Assembly (NCBI RefSeq): GCF_011043735.1
Contig: NZ_JAAKGV010000025.1
Coordinates: forward strand, 44,937-108,936
Reading direction: 5' to 3'
Source of the DNA: Methylobacterium sp. DB0501
Lineage (GTDB): Bacteria; Pseudomonadota; Alphaproteobacteria; Rhizobiales; Beijerinckiaceae
DNA length: 64,000 nt
In this document: positions 17,625 to 24,908 of the stretch, one piece after another
Layout: the number at the start of each line of letters is the position of its first letter
Position numbering within the stretch: position 1 is the stretch's first letter
Notes under the pieces: model-generated
Seen by the model: the letters and a program-made list of their open reading frames with translations, nothing else
Database searches by the model: none
What the model was told of the DNA's origin: nothing
Made by a program: the position numbers and the translations under genes

Positions 17625-18845
17625 GTGACCGCTCCCCAGAATCCGAACTCGTTCCGCACCGGCCCCGACGAGCGCGGCCGCTTCGGCATCTTCGGCGGCC
17701 GCTTCGTGGCCGAGACCCTGATGCCGAACATCCTCGCCCTGGAGCAGGCCTACGCCGAGGCGAAGGCCGACCCGTCCTTCCAGGCCGAGATGACGAGCTA
17801 TCTCACCCATTATGTCGGCCGGCCGAGCCCGCTCTACTTCGCCGAGCGGCTGTCCGAGCACCTCGGCGGCGCGAAGATCTATTTCAAGCGCGAGGAGCTG
17901 AATCACACCGGCTCGCACAAGGTCAACAACGTGCTGGGGCAGATCCTGCTCGCCCGGCGCATGGGCAAGCCGCGGATCATCGCCGAGACGGGGGCAGGCC
18001 AGCACGGCGTCGCGACCGCGACGCTCTGCGCCCGGTTCGGCCTGAAATGCATCGTCTACATGGGCGCGGTCGATGTCGAGCGGCAGAAGCCGAACGTGTT
18101 CCGGATGAAGATGCTCGGCGCCGAGGTGGTGCCGGTCGAATCCGGCACCCGCACCCTCAAGGACGCGATGAACGAGGCCCTGCGCGATTGGGTCACCAAC
18201 GTCGCCGATACCTTCTACTGCATCGGCACGGTGGCCGGCCCGCATCCCTATCCGGCGATGGTGCGCGACTTCCAGTCGATCATCGGCATCGAGACCAAGG
18301 CGCAGATGCTGGAGCAGGAGGGCCGCCTGCCCGACTCGCTCGTCGCCTGCATCGGCGGCGGCTCGAACGCCATGGGCCTGTTCCACCCCTTCCTCGACGA
18401 CCGCGAGGTCGCGATCTACGGCGTCGAGGCGGCCGGCCACGGCGTCTCGAGCGGGCTGCATGCCGCCTCGCTCACCGGCGGCAAGCCGGGCGTGCTGCAC
18501 GGCAACCGCACCTACCTCTTGATGGACGGCGACGGCCAGATCGCCGACGCCCACTCGATCTCTGCCGGCCTCGATTATCCGGGCATCGGCCCGGAGCATG
18601 CCTGGCTGCACGAGATGGGCCGCGTCACCTATCTGTCGGCGACCGACAGCGAGACTCTGGAGGCGTTCCGGCTCTGCTCGCTGATGGAGGGCATCATCCC
18701 GGCCCTCGAGCCCGCCCACGCGCTCGCCAAGGTCGCGGAGCTCGCCCCCAGCCTGCCGCGCGACCATCTGATGGTCGTCAACCTCTCGGGCCGCGGCGAC
18801 AAGGACATCCCGCAGGTCGCCGAGATCCTGGGCGACGCCCTCTGA
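17625..18845 (+). CDS. trpB: tryptophan synthase beta chain
   Basis: 406-residue PLP enzyme that condenses indole and serine. The PLP lysine is in HTGSHKVNNVLGQILLARRM, with AETGAGQHGVATAT, the phosphate loop GGGSNAMGLFHPF and NLSGRGDKDIPQV all present. The start is a GTG at 17625, with gaagagctcc upstream. Downstream, instead of trpA, comes a tRNA-Met and an accessory region. Confidence 0.97.
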   Translation: MTAPQNPNSFRTGPDERGRFGIFGGRFVAETLMPNILALEQAYAEAKADPSFQAEMTSYLTHYVGRPSPLYFAERLSEHLGGAKIYFKREELNHTGSHKVNNVLGQILLARRMGKPRIIAETGAGQHGVATATLCARFGLKCIVYMGAVDVERQKPNVFRMKMLGAEVVPVESGTRTLKDAMNEALRDWVTNVADTFYCIGTVAGPHPYPAMVRDFQSIIGIETKAQMLEQEGRLPDSLVACIGGGSNAMGLFHPFLDDREVAIYGVEAAGHGVSSGLHAASLTGGKPGVLHGNRTYLLMDGDGQIADAHSISAGLDYPGIGPEHAWLHEMGRVTYLSATDSETLEAFRLCSLMEGIIPALEPAHALAKVAELAPSLPRDHLMVVNLSGRGDKDIPQVAEILGDAL

Positions 18846-18900
18846 GCCGGCTTAGCGCCTCGCTTTCGCGGCGAGGCGCAAAAAGGCCTGCGACGCTTCC

Positions 18901-18930
18901 TTGACAGGCCCGGCCGCCTCCCCCTATATC
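18901..18930 (+). promoter_or_regulatory. housekeeping promoter of tRNA-Met
   Basis: A consensus -35 box TTGACA (18901-18906) is followed after 18 bases by TATATC (18925-18930), placing the predicted start about 30-35 bases before the tRNA. This fits a strong sigma-70 type promoter. Confidence 0.65.
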
Positions 18931-18969
18931 CGCGCCACCGCAGAGCCGGACACGAACCGGCCACCGCGC

Positions 18970-19046
18970 GGCGGAGTAGCTCAGTTGGTCAGAGCAGAGG
19001 AATCATAATCCTTGTGTCGGGGGTTCAAATCCCTCCTCCGCTACCA
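18970..19046 (+). tRNA. tRNA-Met (elongator), anticodon CAT
   Basis: 77 nt folding as a tRNA: acceptor GGCGGAG/CTCCGCT with a G1-U72 pair, D-arm GCTC-GAGC, anticodon stem GAGGA/TCCTT with loop ATCATAA (anticodon CAT), T-arm GGGGGTTCAAATCCCTC, and an encoded CCA at 19044-19046. The G1-U72 wobble and the overall sequence are those of alphaproteobacterial elongator tRNA-Met, not initiator tRNA. Confidence 0.93.
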
Positions 19047-19053
19047 CCCGTTT

Positions 19054-19086
19054 AGCCCGCTTGGTCAATGACTTAGCGGGCTTTTT
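19054..19086 (+). terminator. intrinsic terminator after tRNA-Met
   Basis: Stem agcccgct / agcgggct with a 13-base loop followed by TTTTT, eight bases after the CCA end. Confidence 0.8.
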
Positions 19087-19284
19087 CATGCCCGCTAGTC
19101 TGCCGAAACGTGTTGCGATTGCCTGCAACACGGGTGCAGGTTTTACAATGGGTTACGGCGTGGCGTAGGCTGCTCCATGCAACACGGTCGCAACACGGAA
19201 ACGGGCCCGGCAGGAGCATGCGGAGCGGGCTTCGCCTCCGGTGCGTAGGCCGGTTGCGGCCCGTCCTGAGGCTTGGAGCAAGCC

Positions 19285-19536
19285 ATGACCAAGCTCCCCA
19301 TCGGAATGCTGCCCCGCGGGCTCACTCGTGAGCAGGCGGCCGAGTACTGCGGCTGCGAGACGGTGGAGGCCTTCGACGCGTGGGTTCGGCGCAAGATCGT
19401 GCCGCCCGCGATGCCTGGCACCCGGCGGTGGGACCGCAAGGCTATCGATCGGGCCCTGGACCGGCTGTCGGGCTTGCTGGCCCCTGAGGCTGCTGGGCAG
19501 TCGTGGGAGGAGTGGGCGGCCCAGCATGCGGACTGA
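19285..19536 (+). CDS. small helix-turn-helix (excisionase/MerR-like) protein
   Basis: 83 residues. RGLTREQAAEYCGCETVEAF resembles the N-terminal winged-helix of MerR/excisionase-type proteins, followed by WVRRKIVPPAMPGTRRWDRKAID, a typical 'column' segment in which the wing is followed by D(R)KAID. Such proteins are common near integration sites. The ATG at 19285 has GGAG nine bases upstream. It is the first gene after tRNA-Met. The recombination role is inferred from context only, since no integrase is seen. Confidence 0.6.
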   Translation: MTKLPIGMLPRGLTREQAAEYCGCETVEAFDAWVRRKIVPPAMPGTRRWDRKAIDRALDRLSGLLAPEAAGQSWEEWAAQHAD

Positions 19537-19587
19537 GCGCAGGAGCACGACCGCGGCGAAGCGCTGCGCATTCGGGTACGCGGCAGC

Positions 19588-20061
19588 GTGCATGGGGTGA
19601 AAGCCTTGCCACAACCACCCAGAGCCCCCTCAATCCGCTTCTGGGTCGAGCCCGGCGATATCCCGGCCGAGAAGGTGGCGCGCCGGCTGCATCTGACGCC
19701 GGCGCAGTTCGACGCCGTCCGGCCGCGGCTCTTCATACGGGGCTTCCCTCGGCCCGATCCAGACACCGGCATGTACTGCCTAGAGGCGATCGACCGGTGG
19801 CGGCACCTACGCCATCCGAGCCTGTTCCCCGAGCTGGTGGCGCTGGGCGCCACGCATACGCCGACGAACCAGGCTGAGAAGCTCGACTTGGTCGAACGAG
19901 CCCGTGAAGGCGAGGAGTGGCGAAGACGGGAACGGCTGGCGTCGAGAGGGCGGGCAAAGACCCTCGGCGAGATCGATGCAGAGGCGGAGCAAAAGCGCCG
20001 GGAGGCACAAGAGCAGGTCAGGCTGTCTCGGAAGGCTGCAAGGGGCCAGGCTGGCCCCTGA
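19588..20061 (+). CDS. hypothetical accessory protein
   Basis: About 157 residues. The N-terminal half reads SIRFWVEPGDIPAEKVARRL and LTPAQFDAVRPRLFIRGFP, another HTH-like selection segment, then GMYCLEAIDRWRHLRHPSLF. The C-terminal third is a charged coiled coil (EEWRRRERLASRGRAKTLGE and onward). I do not recognise a family with known function. The start is uncertain: the frame opens with GTG at 19588 and GTG at 19597, with no good ribosome site. It sits between two small DNA-binding-type proteins in the tRNA-adjacent region. Confidence 0.55.
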   Translation: MHGVKALPQPPRAPSIRFWVEPGDIPAEKVARRLHLTPAQFDAVRPRLFIRGFPRPDPDTGMYCLEAIDRWRHLRHPSLFPELVALGATHTPTNQAEKLDLVERAREGEEWRRRERLASRGRAKTLGEIDAEAEQKRREAQEQVRLSRKAARGQAGP

Positions 20062-20110
20062 TGCTGGAACAGTCCTTCCTTCGTGGGCAGGTCACCCGGA
20101 GCCAACGACG

Positions 20111-20329
20111 ATGAACACCGCCTTTCTCCTGATGGCGCAGTACGGCGGCGCAGCCGTGATCCCGATCAGCCTCGTGTGCCGGGACTACTTCTCGCACCTG
20201 ACGCCCGAGAAGCTGGTTCGGAAGATCTCCACTGGCGAGATCGCCCTGCCGCTGGTTCGCATCGAGGCAAGCCAGAAGGCGGCCAAGGGCGTGCATCTGG
20301 TCGACCTGGCGCGGTGGATCGATCAGTGA
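20111..20329 (+). CDS. pyocin activator PrtN family protein
   Basis: 72 residues, starting MNTAFLLMAQYGGAAVIPIS and continuing VCRDYFSHLTPEKLVRKISTG and GEIALPLVRIEASQKAAKGV. This is the PrtN family; in Pseudomonas PrtN binds P-boxes and switches on pyocin genes. In this accessory region it more likely regulates a prophage-like or bacteriocin locus, which is not visible in the window. The TGA stop overlaps a GTG start (GTGA) of the next small ORF. Confidence 0.85.
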   Translation: MNTAFLLMAQYGGAAVIPISLVCRDYFSHLTPEKLVRKISTGEIALPLVRIEASQKAAKGVHLVDLARWIDQ

Positions 20330-20502
20330 GCGGAGGCCGCACGGAAGGAGTGCCGTCAGCTCTGCGGTGCCGCCTATGTGGAGAGCAGCCGCGCCGACAG
20401 GTAGGCCTCCGCGCCCGGCAAGGTGGCGAGGGATTCGTGTGTGCGCTAGCTGTGGGCTCGGGTCGAATGATCGCCCCGGTGAGCGAGCGATTAACCCTCT
20501 AA
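20326..20502 (+). CDS. small ORF with half a zinc ribbon, probably frameshifted
   Basis: 58 codons from a GTG that overlaps the PrtN stop by four bases. It contains CRLCGEQ near residue 16, followed by GGEGFVCALA. In the next frame the same DNA reads VCASCGLGSNDRPGERA, which would complete a CxxC...CxxC zinc ribbon. The break lies at a short GT repeat (gtgtgtg). So this looks like a small zinc-ribbon gene damaged by a dinucleotide slip, or a sequencing error. Function unknown. Confidence 0.35.
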   Translation: MSGGRTEGVPSALRCRLCGEQPRRQVGLRARQGGEGFVCALAVGSGRMIAPVSERLTL

Positions 20503-20900
20503 GTGCCCGGGTTCTGATGCCTCCTAAGTCGTTGTTTCTACAGCAACTTAGTGATGTAAGCTGAGGCAGGACGACGTGCGCCCCTCAACCTGAGGCTCGG
20601 CCGTCGCTTTGGGCGCCCGACTGGCCTCGGCTTTCGCCCCTGCGGTTGAGGCATGAGCCCTCGGAAGGGCTTGTCTTAGGAACCTATCAACCCCTCTGAG
20701 GTTCTATTGACAGCGTCGGGTGGGAGTGCCATCTAGGCGTCGGGATGCGGAGCAACTGCGCCGCGCCCATTCCGGGGCCCGTGCTTGGATTAGCACGGGC
20801 TTCCGCGTTTCTGGCCCTTGCGCTTGATTTTGTGCTTAACCGGGGGTGGGCGCCCTACTCAGACACTTGCTTATGTTAGCGAATGTGGCATGCATAGAGC
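20503..20900. other. non-coding stretch upstream of the DUF3800 gene
   Basis: No protein-like ORF. A hairpin gcccgtgct-tggatt-agcacgggc at 20780-20803 is followed by ttccg, so it is at best a weak terminator. The sequence becomes more AT-rich approaching 20901. Confidence 0.45.
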
Positions 20901-21785
20901 ATGCTGTTCGTGTACATAGACGACTTCGGTCACCCCGGGCCGTACTTCAATCGGACCCATCCGAAGCACAACACCAGCCCCGTTTTCGGGTACGCGGGCT
21001 TCGCTCTGCCTGAGCAGCATGTGCGCGCTTTCTCGTCTTTTTTCTTGCAACTCAAGGGCCATAATCTGTCTCATGAGGCAGCGCGGGCCGGCAAACCAAT
21101 ATTCAAATGGGAAAAGAAGGGCACCAATCTTTTTACAAAAAACTCAATAGACAGGTATCCTTCAGTCAGGCAAATGGCTTTCCGCCTTATGGATGAAATA
21201 AACCAGCGCGGCGGTTTTGTATTTTATCATGGAAAAGAGAAATTTCGAGAAGTCGAGAACTTAAATCCAGTTGGATTGCAGACTACAATGTTGAGTAAAG
21301 CTATTCGCAAGCTCGATAAGGCTGCATGGAGGGCTGACGCGCGGTTTGCCCTTGTTATGGATCAATCTTCGTCCAGAACTGAGTTGCTGGAGTGTGCTCA
21401 GAAGACGATGTTTGGCGAGCATCCGTGCAGAAAGATGGTAAGTCCTCCCTTTGAGGTCGAAAGCCATCTGGATCAAAATATGCAAGCTGCCGATTGGGTC
21501 GCTACTATCGTTGGCAGGATTTACGCCGCTGAATACGACCCGGAAGGCTTTCAGGGATACGAGAGTTACGATAGGTACTTTAGAGAGAGACTAGGTCGCG
21601 TCGCTCGTTTTAGCAGCTGCTCCGCACGGGGGGCGCACAATCCGCACGCGGCACGCCAGCCTCTCGCGATTGCGCATAGCGAGGCGGTGGTCGTCGAGCA
21701 GACGGTAATCGAGACGGTCGTCGAAACCCGCACCTTCAGCGTGCTGCGACCCGCCCAATCAGCAACCCGCGACAGGCCTGGGTAG
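20901..21785 (+). CDS. DUF3800 domain protein
   Basis: 294 residues. It opens MLFVYIDDFGHPG, the family's YIDE/D-G motif (acidic pair at residues 7-8), then FGYAGFALPE, FALVMDQSS and, near residue 195, ESHLDQNMQAADWVATIVG, the usual C-terminal acidic/ADxxA block. DUF3800 proteins have an RNase-H-like fold, occur in mobile and defence regions, and have no settled function. The central part (21050-21500) has many A/T-ending codons unlike its neighbours, which suggests recent transfer. The last ~70 residues (from about 230) return to high GC and are not part of the domain, so the end may be a fusion or readthrough. Confidence 0.8.
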   Translation: MLFVYIDDFGHPGPYFNRTHPKHNTSPVFGYAGFALPEQHVRAFSSFFLQLKGHNLSHEAARAGKPIFKWEKKGTNLFTKNSIDRYPSVRQMAFRLMDEINQRGGFVFYHGKEKFREVENLNPVGLQTTMLSKAIRKLDKAAWRADARFALVMDQSSSRTELLECAQKTMFGEHPCRKMVSPPFEVESHLDQNMQAADWVATIVGRIYAAEYDPEGFQGYESYDRYFRERLGRVARFSSCSARGAHNPHAARQPLAIAHSEAVVVEQTVIETVVETRTFSVLRPAQSATRDRPG

Positions 21786-21812
21786 GAGCAACGCGAAGCG
21801 AGGGGTGAAGCC

Positions 21813-21968
21813 ATGGATGCCATGACCACCATCAATCTCGTCGCCGTCGCGATCCTCGCGGCGGCCGGCGGCTATGCTTACCTCCGCTGGTCGTCGTGGA
21901 AGTTCGATCGGAAGTACGGTCGCGCCACGCCCGCAGAGCCCCGACGTCACGCGGCCTCGGGCGAGTAG
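21813..21968 (+). CDS. 51-residue single-span membrane protein
   Basis: A short ORF from ATG 21813 to TAG 21966. MTTINLVAVAILAAAGGYAYLR is a hydrophobic N-terminal span, followed by a charged cytoplasmic tail (WSSWKFDRKYGRATP). aggggtgaag lies upstream. No family recognised; supported by its amphipathic membrane-like composition only. Confidence 0.45.
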   Translation: MDAMTTINLVAVAILAAAGGYAYLRWSSWKFDRKYGRATPAEPRRHAASGE

Positions 21969-22090
21969 GGCCTACTTCTACTCGGCTCTGACTGGTCGGG
22001 CCGCCAAAACTCCCTGCTGCTGTGGCCGATTCGCACTCGCCAGAGCCGTGTGACACAGGCACTTCCGGTTGCATGACTGGGGGAAGTCAC

Positions 22091-22387
22091 ATGGCACGGA
22101 TCATCCGCAAAGAGACGCGAAAGCGCGGGTTCTTCGGCAAGCTCTTCAAGGGCGCTTTCATCGGCTTCAATCTACTGATGACGCTGTGGCTTGTCGGTTA
22201 TCTTATAGACGTCATCCCGAAAATTGAGCAATCTGCGTCAAGCGCTGCAAAGACAGGCGGTCAGATTGGCGTATTATTCGGCGTCGGATTGCTTTGCGTG
22301 TTCTGGATTGCTGGCGCACTCATCCTCGGCCTCTTCACGATGATGACGCGGGGCTCGGTCACCGTGATAGAGGAGCGGGTCGAGTAG
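22091..22387 (+). CDS. small two-span membrane protein
   Basis: 98 residues from ATG 22091 (gggggaagtcacATG). The basic N-terminus (MARIIRKETRKRGFFGKLFK) is followed by spans at about 22-42 (GAFIGFNLLMTLWLVGYLID) and about 58-84 (IGVLFGVGLLCVFWIAGALI). No catalytic motif. Function unknown; similar small proteins are common in mobile regions. Confidence 0.6.
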   Translation: MARIIRKETRKRGFFGKLFKGAFIGFNLLMTLWLVGYLIDVIPKIEQSASSAAKTGGQIGVLFGVGLLCVFWIAGALILGLFTMMTRGSVTVIEERVE

Positions 22388-22841
22388 GCCCGCCCCGAAG
22401 TGCGAACCCTACGCCTGAGGCTCACGCATCCTCCGGCCAGCGGCGCAGCACCTTGGTCGTGATGCTGTCGCGCAGGAATTTGGTCACCTTGCAGGAGCTG
22501 CCGACGCCCGAACCGGGCATCAGTCGCTGCGCGTCGATGATGGCGTCCGCATCAGCGTGCGGGACGAAGGGCAAGGCTGAATCGGTGACGTCTCAGCCCA
22601 AGCGCTCGTCCAGCATGCCGCGGAATGAGTTGCAGAATGGCCTCATACCACCGTCTGCCTAGCTCATAAGATAAGATTTGGGCACGAACTTCCATCGATC
22701 ACATCATGCAAGGTTCGCCCAATTTTCCATTGACAATCCGAAATATCTACAAACGAATCGATAGCTTCGGCTCTGGGTGAATTGTTAAAATATGCCTGCA
22801 TCGCACCTTGCGGTCTTCAAAGACCGAGCGGGTACCAAAGC
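22388..22841. other. gap with a decayed reverse-strand ORF and AT-rich leader
   Basis: On the minus strand, 22422-22592 is open for 56 codons (AIIDAQRLMPGSGVG, then VTKFLRDSITTKVLRRWPED) but has an in-frame stop immediately upstream and no ATG except an internal one, so it looks like the C-terminal remnant of a lost gene. 22660-22800 is AT-rich and may hold the promoter of the next gene. Confidence 0.4.
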
Positions 22842-23798
22842 ATGCAGCCTCGCAATCCATTCGAAGCCGACTGGCTGATTCGCTCCGCTGAAGAAGAGGC
22901 AGCACGCGCCGAGCGTTGGGCCGCGGTGGCGCAGCAGCAGGCAGCCTACCAGTCTGCCATGGCGAGGGCGCACGCGGCGGATGCTGCTGGGCTGCGGGCC
23001 TTGTGGACCTTCGAGACAATCCTGGCGCCGAAGCCAGCAGACCACTCGGTTCAGCCGGTGCCGGTGATGGATGAACCGCAGCCCCGGGCTACGCCGGAAC
23101 CGACAGTGCTGCCGACATGCGAGTTTTGTGGAAAGCCGACACGCATCTGGCAGGGCAAGCCACAAAGGTTTTGCAGCTGGTCAAAGACTGAAATTGGCTC
23201 CTCTTGTGCGCATCGTTCTAGGGAGCGGCGACTCGCTAATATAAGGAGAGAAAAAAGACTAAAATTAAGTAGTATGGCAGTTGAAGTCGCATCGTCAGAA
23301 AATGACTCTGATGCTAATGCTGTCTCGGTTTATCCAGAAGCACCCAAATGCCAGCACTGCGGAAAAACGACCCGCCTTTGGAGGGGGAAGCCCCAGAAAT
23401 TCTGCTCGCCCATCAATGGAAAAACAGTTTCAATTTGTGCTTCTGCATTTCATAATCGCGACAGTCGGCCGAGGTCCCGCAGCAGGGCTGCGCGGCCCAA
23501 GCACCCTACGAAGCAGAGCGCCCCTGTACGTCCAAGTGGATCTGTATTTTCTACTGCGTCGCCTCATGCAGAAGGCCATGCGCTACTTGCTTCTGTCACT
23601 CAGGCAGTCCCGCACCATCTGCCCGACGACCTGCGAAAAGAAATTATCAGTGAAACGGCTCTGCTTGTTCTTGAGGGGACTGAGCTGTCCCAAGCTGTCG
23701 CCCAGGCTTCGAAGAGTGTCCGCAAGAATGCTGCCCCACTCCGCTACACCAAGCAGATAGATGATTGCTTCTGGCTCGCAGCTGAAGCGCCAGAATGA
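22842..23798 (+). CDS. protein with two identical-spacing Cys4 zinc-binding motifs
   Basis: 318 residues from ATG 22842 (an upstream TTG at 22782 is unlikely). Two copies of a zinc module are present: Cys93-x2-Cys96-x14-Cys111-x10-Cys122 and Cys170-x2-Cys173-x14-Cys188-x10-Cys199, both with the text CGKxTRxWxGKPQxFCS. The N-terminus is an Ala/Glu coiled helix; the middle (205-250) is Arg/Ser-rich. The C-terminus, LPDDLRKEIISETALLVLEG and onward, resembles a segment seen in alphaproteobacterial phage-associated regulators, from memory only. The AT-rich middle suggests transfer. DNA or RNA binding is a reasonable guess; no function is known. Confidence 0.6.
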   Translation: MQPRNPFEADWLIRSAEEEAARAERWAAVAQQQAAYQSAMARAHAADAAGLRALWTFETILAPKPADHSVQPVPVMDEPQPRATPEPTVLPTCEFCGKPTRIWQGKPQRFCSWSKTEIGSSCAHRSRERRLANIRREKRLKLSSMAVEVASSENDSDANAVSVYPEAPKCQHCGKTTRLWRGKPQKFCSPINGKTVSICASAFHNRDSRPRSRSRAARPKHPTKQSAPVRPSGSVFSTASPHAEGHALLASVTQAVPHHLPDDLRKEIISETALLVLEGTELSQAVAQASKSVRKNAAPLRYTKQIDDCFWLAAEAPE

Positions 23799-23863
23799 GA
23801 ATTAAAATCTCAAGTAACTGGTAAAGCAGGCGGGGAATTTAGTAGCTGACGCTCGCCCGCCCG

Positions 23864-24508
23864 TCATATTCCATCCTGCCGCCCGCCCCGCGCCACCTCG
23901 ATCATCATCTCGTCCGGGAGCTGCCGCTGAAGCTGCAGAGCCTCCTCGGCCGGCGCCTCGAGCCAGGTGCGCCACTCCTCCGCGGTGGTGAGCAGCACCG
24001 GCATTGCCTTGGGATGAACCGGCCCGACCACGCCGTTCGCCTCCGTAGTCAGAAACGAGAACAGCCTGTGCTCCTCCTCGACGGGCTCGTCCCGCTTCGG
24101 CCCGCGCACGCCCTTCCAGGGCCGCCAGATCCCCGCGAAGGCGAACAGCGGCCGGCTCTCGTCGAGAGCGAACCACACCGGCGTCTTACGGGGCTTCGTG
24201 TCGGCGTATTCGCTGAACGAGGTGACCGGCACCAGGCAGCGGTGCGCCGGCTTGAGCCAGGGCCGCCAGTAGGGCGAGGCGACGTTGCGCACGTTGGTGA
24301 CCGGTTGCGTCCCAACCTTCGGCGGCGGCGGGAATCCCCAGCGCATCATCGTCAGTACCCGCTCGCCGTCGGCGATCTGGACGATGGGCGCCATCTGGTC
24401 GGGGAAGATCCCGGGCAGCGGCGGCAGGTTGCCGGCTTCGTCGCGATCGACTGCGAAGGTGCGCCGGATCTCGTCCTGAGAACGGGCGGAGCTGTAGAGG
24501 TTGCACAT
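23864..24508 (-). CDS. SOS response-associated peptidase (SRAP, YedK/HMCES type)
   Basis: 214 residues. SRAP proteins crosslink covalently to abasic sites in single-stranded DNA through Cys2 after Met removal. Here the protein begins MCNLYSSARSQDEIRRTF, with Cys2 in place. Asn75 (VTNVRNVAS), Glu100 (VTSFSEYAD) and His165 (VHPKAMPVLL) match the other active-site positions. The ATG at 24508 is required because Cys must be residue 2; the longer frame to 24646 is not coding. Faces away from the accessory genes. Confidence 0.92.
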   Translation of the reverse strand: MCNLYSSARSQDEIRRTFAVDRDEAGNLPPLPGIFPDQMAPIVQIADGERVLTMMRWGFPPPPKVGTQPVTNVRNVASPYWRPWLKPAHRCLVPVTSFSEYADTKPRKTPVWFALDESRPLFAFAGIWRPWKGVRGPKRDEPVEEEHRLFSFLTTEANGVVGPVHPKAMPVLLTTAEEWRTWLEAPAEEALQLQRQLPDEMMIEVARGGRQDGI

Positions 24509-24908
24509 GGCCGGGATCGTAGCCGAACGTGCCCAGCCGGTCCCGTGTAGCGGTGCTGATCGTCTCTGGGGTTTCAAACCGCCGCTTTCGGCCCATAGCG
24601 GCGGCTTTGCCGCGAATGTGCAGCCGATCTCACTGAACGGCTGCACTCACCATCGGCACCTCGCTCAACCGCGTCGTGAACCATGGCGACTGCGTGCTAC
24701 GTTGCGCTAGAATAAAACCTTGAATTGTATTTACCTAATGCGAAAGGATATTGACTTCTGTCATTTTTGCTCCAGCGCAGTCGGCAATCTCATCGTACTC
24801 AGGTCCACGCCGGCCAAATCGGGAGCTAACACGAATAATAAATATTTATCGGGCTTTCTCTGCGAACATGCCGAAGAGCACGCTGCGCAGTAACCTGGAT
24901 AGACAGCC
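24509..24908. other. 400-bp gap holding one copy of a direct repeat
   Basis: Between the SRAP gene and the chemoreceptor. It holds one copy of a 28-bp sequence (24653-24680) that recurs beyond the chemoreceptor at 26660-26687, and an AT-rich leader (24715-24870). No gene is visible. Confidence 0.5.
24653..24680 (+). repeat. 28-bp direct repeat, left copy
   Basis: tcggcacctcgctcaaccgc followed by gtcgtgaa. The same 28 bases recur at 26660-26687 with one mismatch (a to g). The two copies flank the chemoreceptor gene, about 2.0 kb apart. Confidence 0.7.

Noticed and set aside
22422..22592. Minus-strand ORF with protein-like text (AIIDAQRLMPGSGVG, KFLRDSITTKVL)
   Set aside because: An in-frame stop lies immediately upstream and no ATG or ribosome site exists except an internal one, so at most it is a remnant.
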